Source: Deminuibacter soli
GTDB taxonomy: Bacteria > Bacteroidota > Bacteroidia > Chitinophagales > Chitinophagaceae
Direction of reading: 5' to 3'
Length of the DNA: 64,000 bases
NCBI RefSeq assembly: GCF_003412455.1
Contig: NZ_QTJU01000002.1
Location: 310,001 to 374,000 of the forward strand
Both the position numbers and the translations under genes were made by a program. Positions 63,715 through 64,000 of this stretch are shown here, in pieces; the first letter of the stretch is position 1; the number at the start of each line of letters is the position of its first letter. The notes beneath the pieces are model-generated. The model was not told the origin of the DNA. It made no database searches and worked only from the letters and a program-made list of their open reading frames with translations.

Positions 63715-64000
63715 CTATTTGCTATCATGTTTCAGCGTATCAGCTATTTCTTTTTCGGAAGCTACCTGGCGCTCGTAAAGCTCAATATTTTTTCAATGGG
63801 ATTGAAATTAACCGTTCCATATGGATTGCCTCCAATCTGTCCATTATTTGTTTGAAAATAATTATAGAAATTATTGCCCGCTTCATTCGATTTAAACTCC
63901 TTCAACACATCTACCTCCACACCCAACAGCGGCGCTATCTCTTTCAAGATCGTTTCATCAATCTCCGCTTCCATCTCCAGATCGGAAATCTTCTTCTGAT
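63715..64000 (-). pseudogene. XRE-family regulator, C-terminal part, frameshifted (5' end outside window)
   Basis: The visible part reads KKISDLEMEAEIDETI then LKEIAPLLGVEVDVLKEF, the end of an XRE helix-turn-helix domain in the style of Bacteroidota regulators, then a Gly/Asn-rich linker with NPYGTVNFNPIEK. The frame ends at 63762 (SFTSAR-stop). In the next frame it continues IELYERQVASEKEIAD-TLKHDSK-stop, ending at 63715. One missing base in the A6 run near 63790 explains this. Its end may be truly shortened or a sequencing error. Confidence 0.65.

Overview
The window reads as the chromosome of a Bacteroidota bacterium, most likely family Chitinophagaceae. Several things point there. Promoters have the Bacteroidota form (TTTG or TTG, about 18-21 bases, TAnnTTTG) in front of the tRNA/tuf, rplK, rpsU, tyrS and rplU units. 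Genes generally lack Shine-Dalgarno sequences, with rpsU a striking exception. Exported proteins have signal peptides ending in A-Q. The gene families are typical of the group: GH3-like, DUF3667, GIN/DUF2807, MauE/DoxX, Crp/Fnr paired with DoxX, and GH125.

Layout. 1-3.9 kb: sugar-nucleotide genes for surface polysaccharide (UDP-glucose dehydrogenase, UDP-glucuronate decarboxylase, a TviB/WbpA-type dehydrogenase, rfbD). 4.2-8.0 kb: a lineage-specific envelope cluster (MauE-like membrane protein, a small four-cysteine exported peptide, a propeller-like protein, an MG2-like protein). 8.0-9.2 kb: a gene-poor stretch with a diverged duplication and a decayed gene. 9.2-18.2 kb: tRNA-Gln, GH125 mannosidase with an SGNH hydrolase, two tandem alpha/beta hydrolases, tyrS, RDD protein, ribE, rpsU, a Xer recombinase and HPF. 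18.2-24.9 kb: the translation core, tRNA Thr-Tyr-Gly-Thr, tuf, tRNA-Trp, secE, nusG, then (after an opposite-strand lipoprotein) rplK-rplA-rplJ-rplL. rpoB does not follow. 25-39 kb: housekeeping and signalling genes (DUF3667, mazG, a 1248-residue NtrY-like kinase, a PolX-like protein, an H1-like Lys/Ala protein, rpmA, rplU, GH3-like, dxr, rseP). 39-55 kb: accessory metabolism and regulation (PAP2, DoxX/Crp, PEP-mutase-like, AraC, GNAT, aldehyde dehydrogenase, a two-component pair with a sigma-54 activator, LytTR, DksA-like, GIN protein, a serine hydrolase and a B3-type metallo-beta-lactamase), with three small gene remnants.

55.7-64.0 kb is the most interesting part: a one-strand defence island. 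From upstream to downstream it holds a truncated XRE regulator, a GHKL ATPase fused to a PD-(D/E)XK (Shedu-like) nuclease, a HamA/AbpA-like nuclease overlapping a HamB-like Ski2 helicase that is split by a frameshift, and an AbiEi/AbiEii toxin-antitoxin pair with a clear inverted-repeat operator. The ATPase-nuclease fusion next to a Hachiman-like pair is the best candidate for an undescribed system.

Four loci (the helicase, the XRE gene, the 8.9 kb pseudogene and a decayed ORF at 55.3 kb) carry single-base or nonsense lesions. Two or three of these lie in short homopolymers, so sequencing error and true decay both need to be considered.
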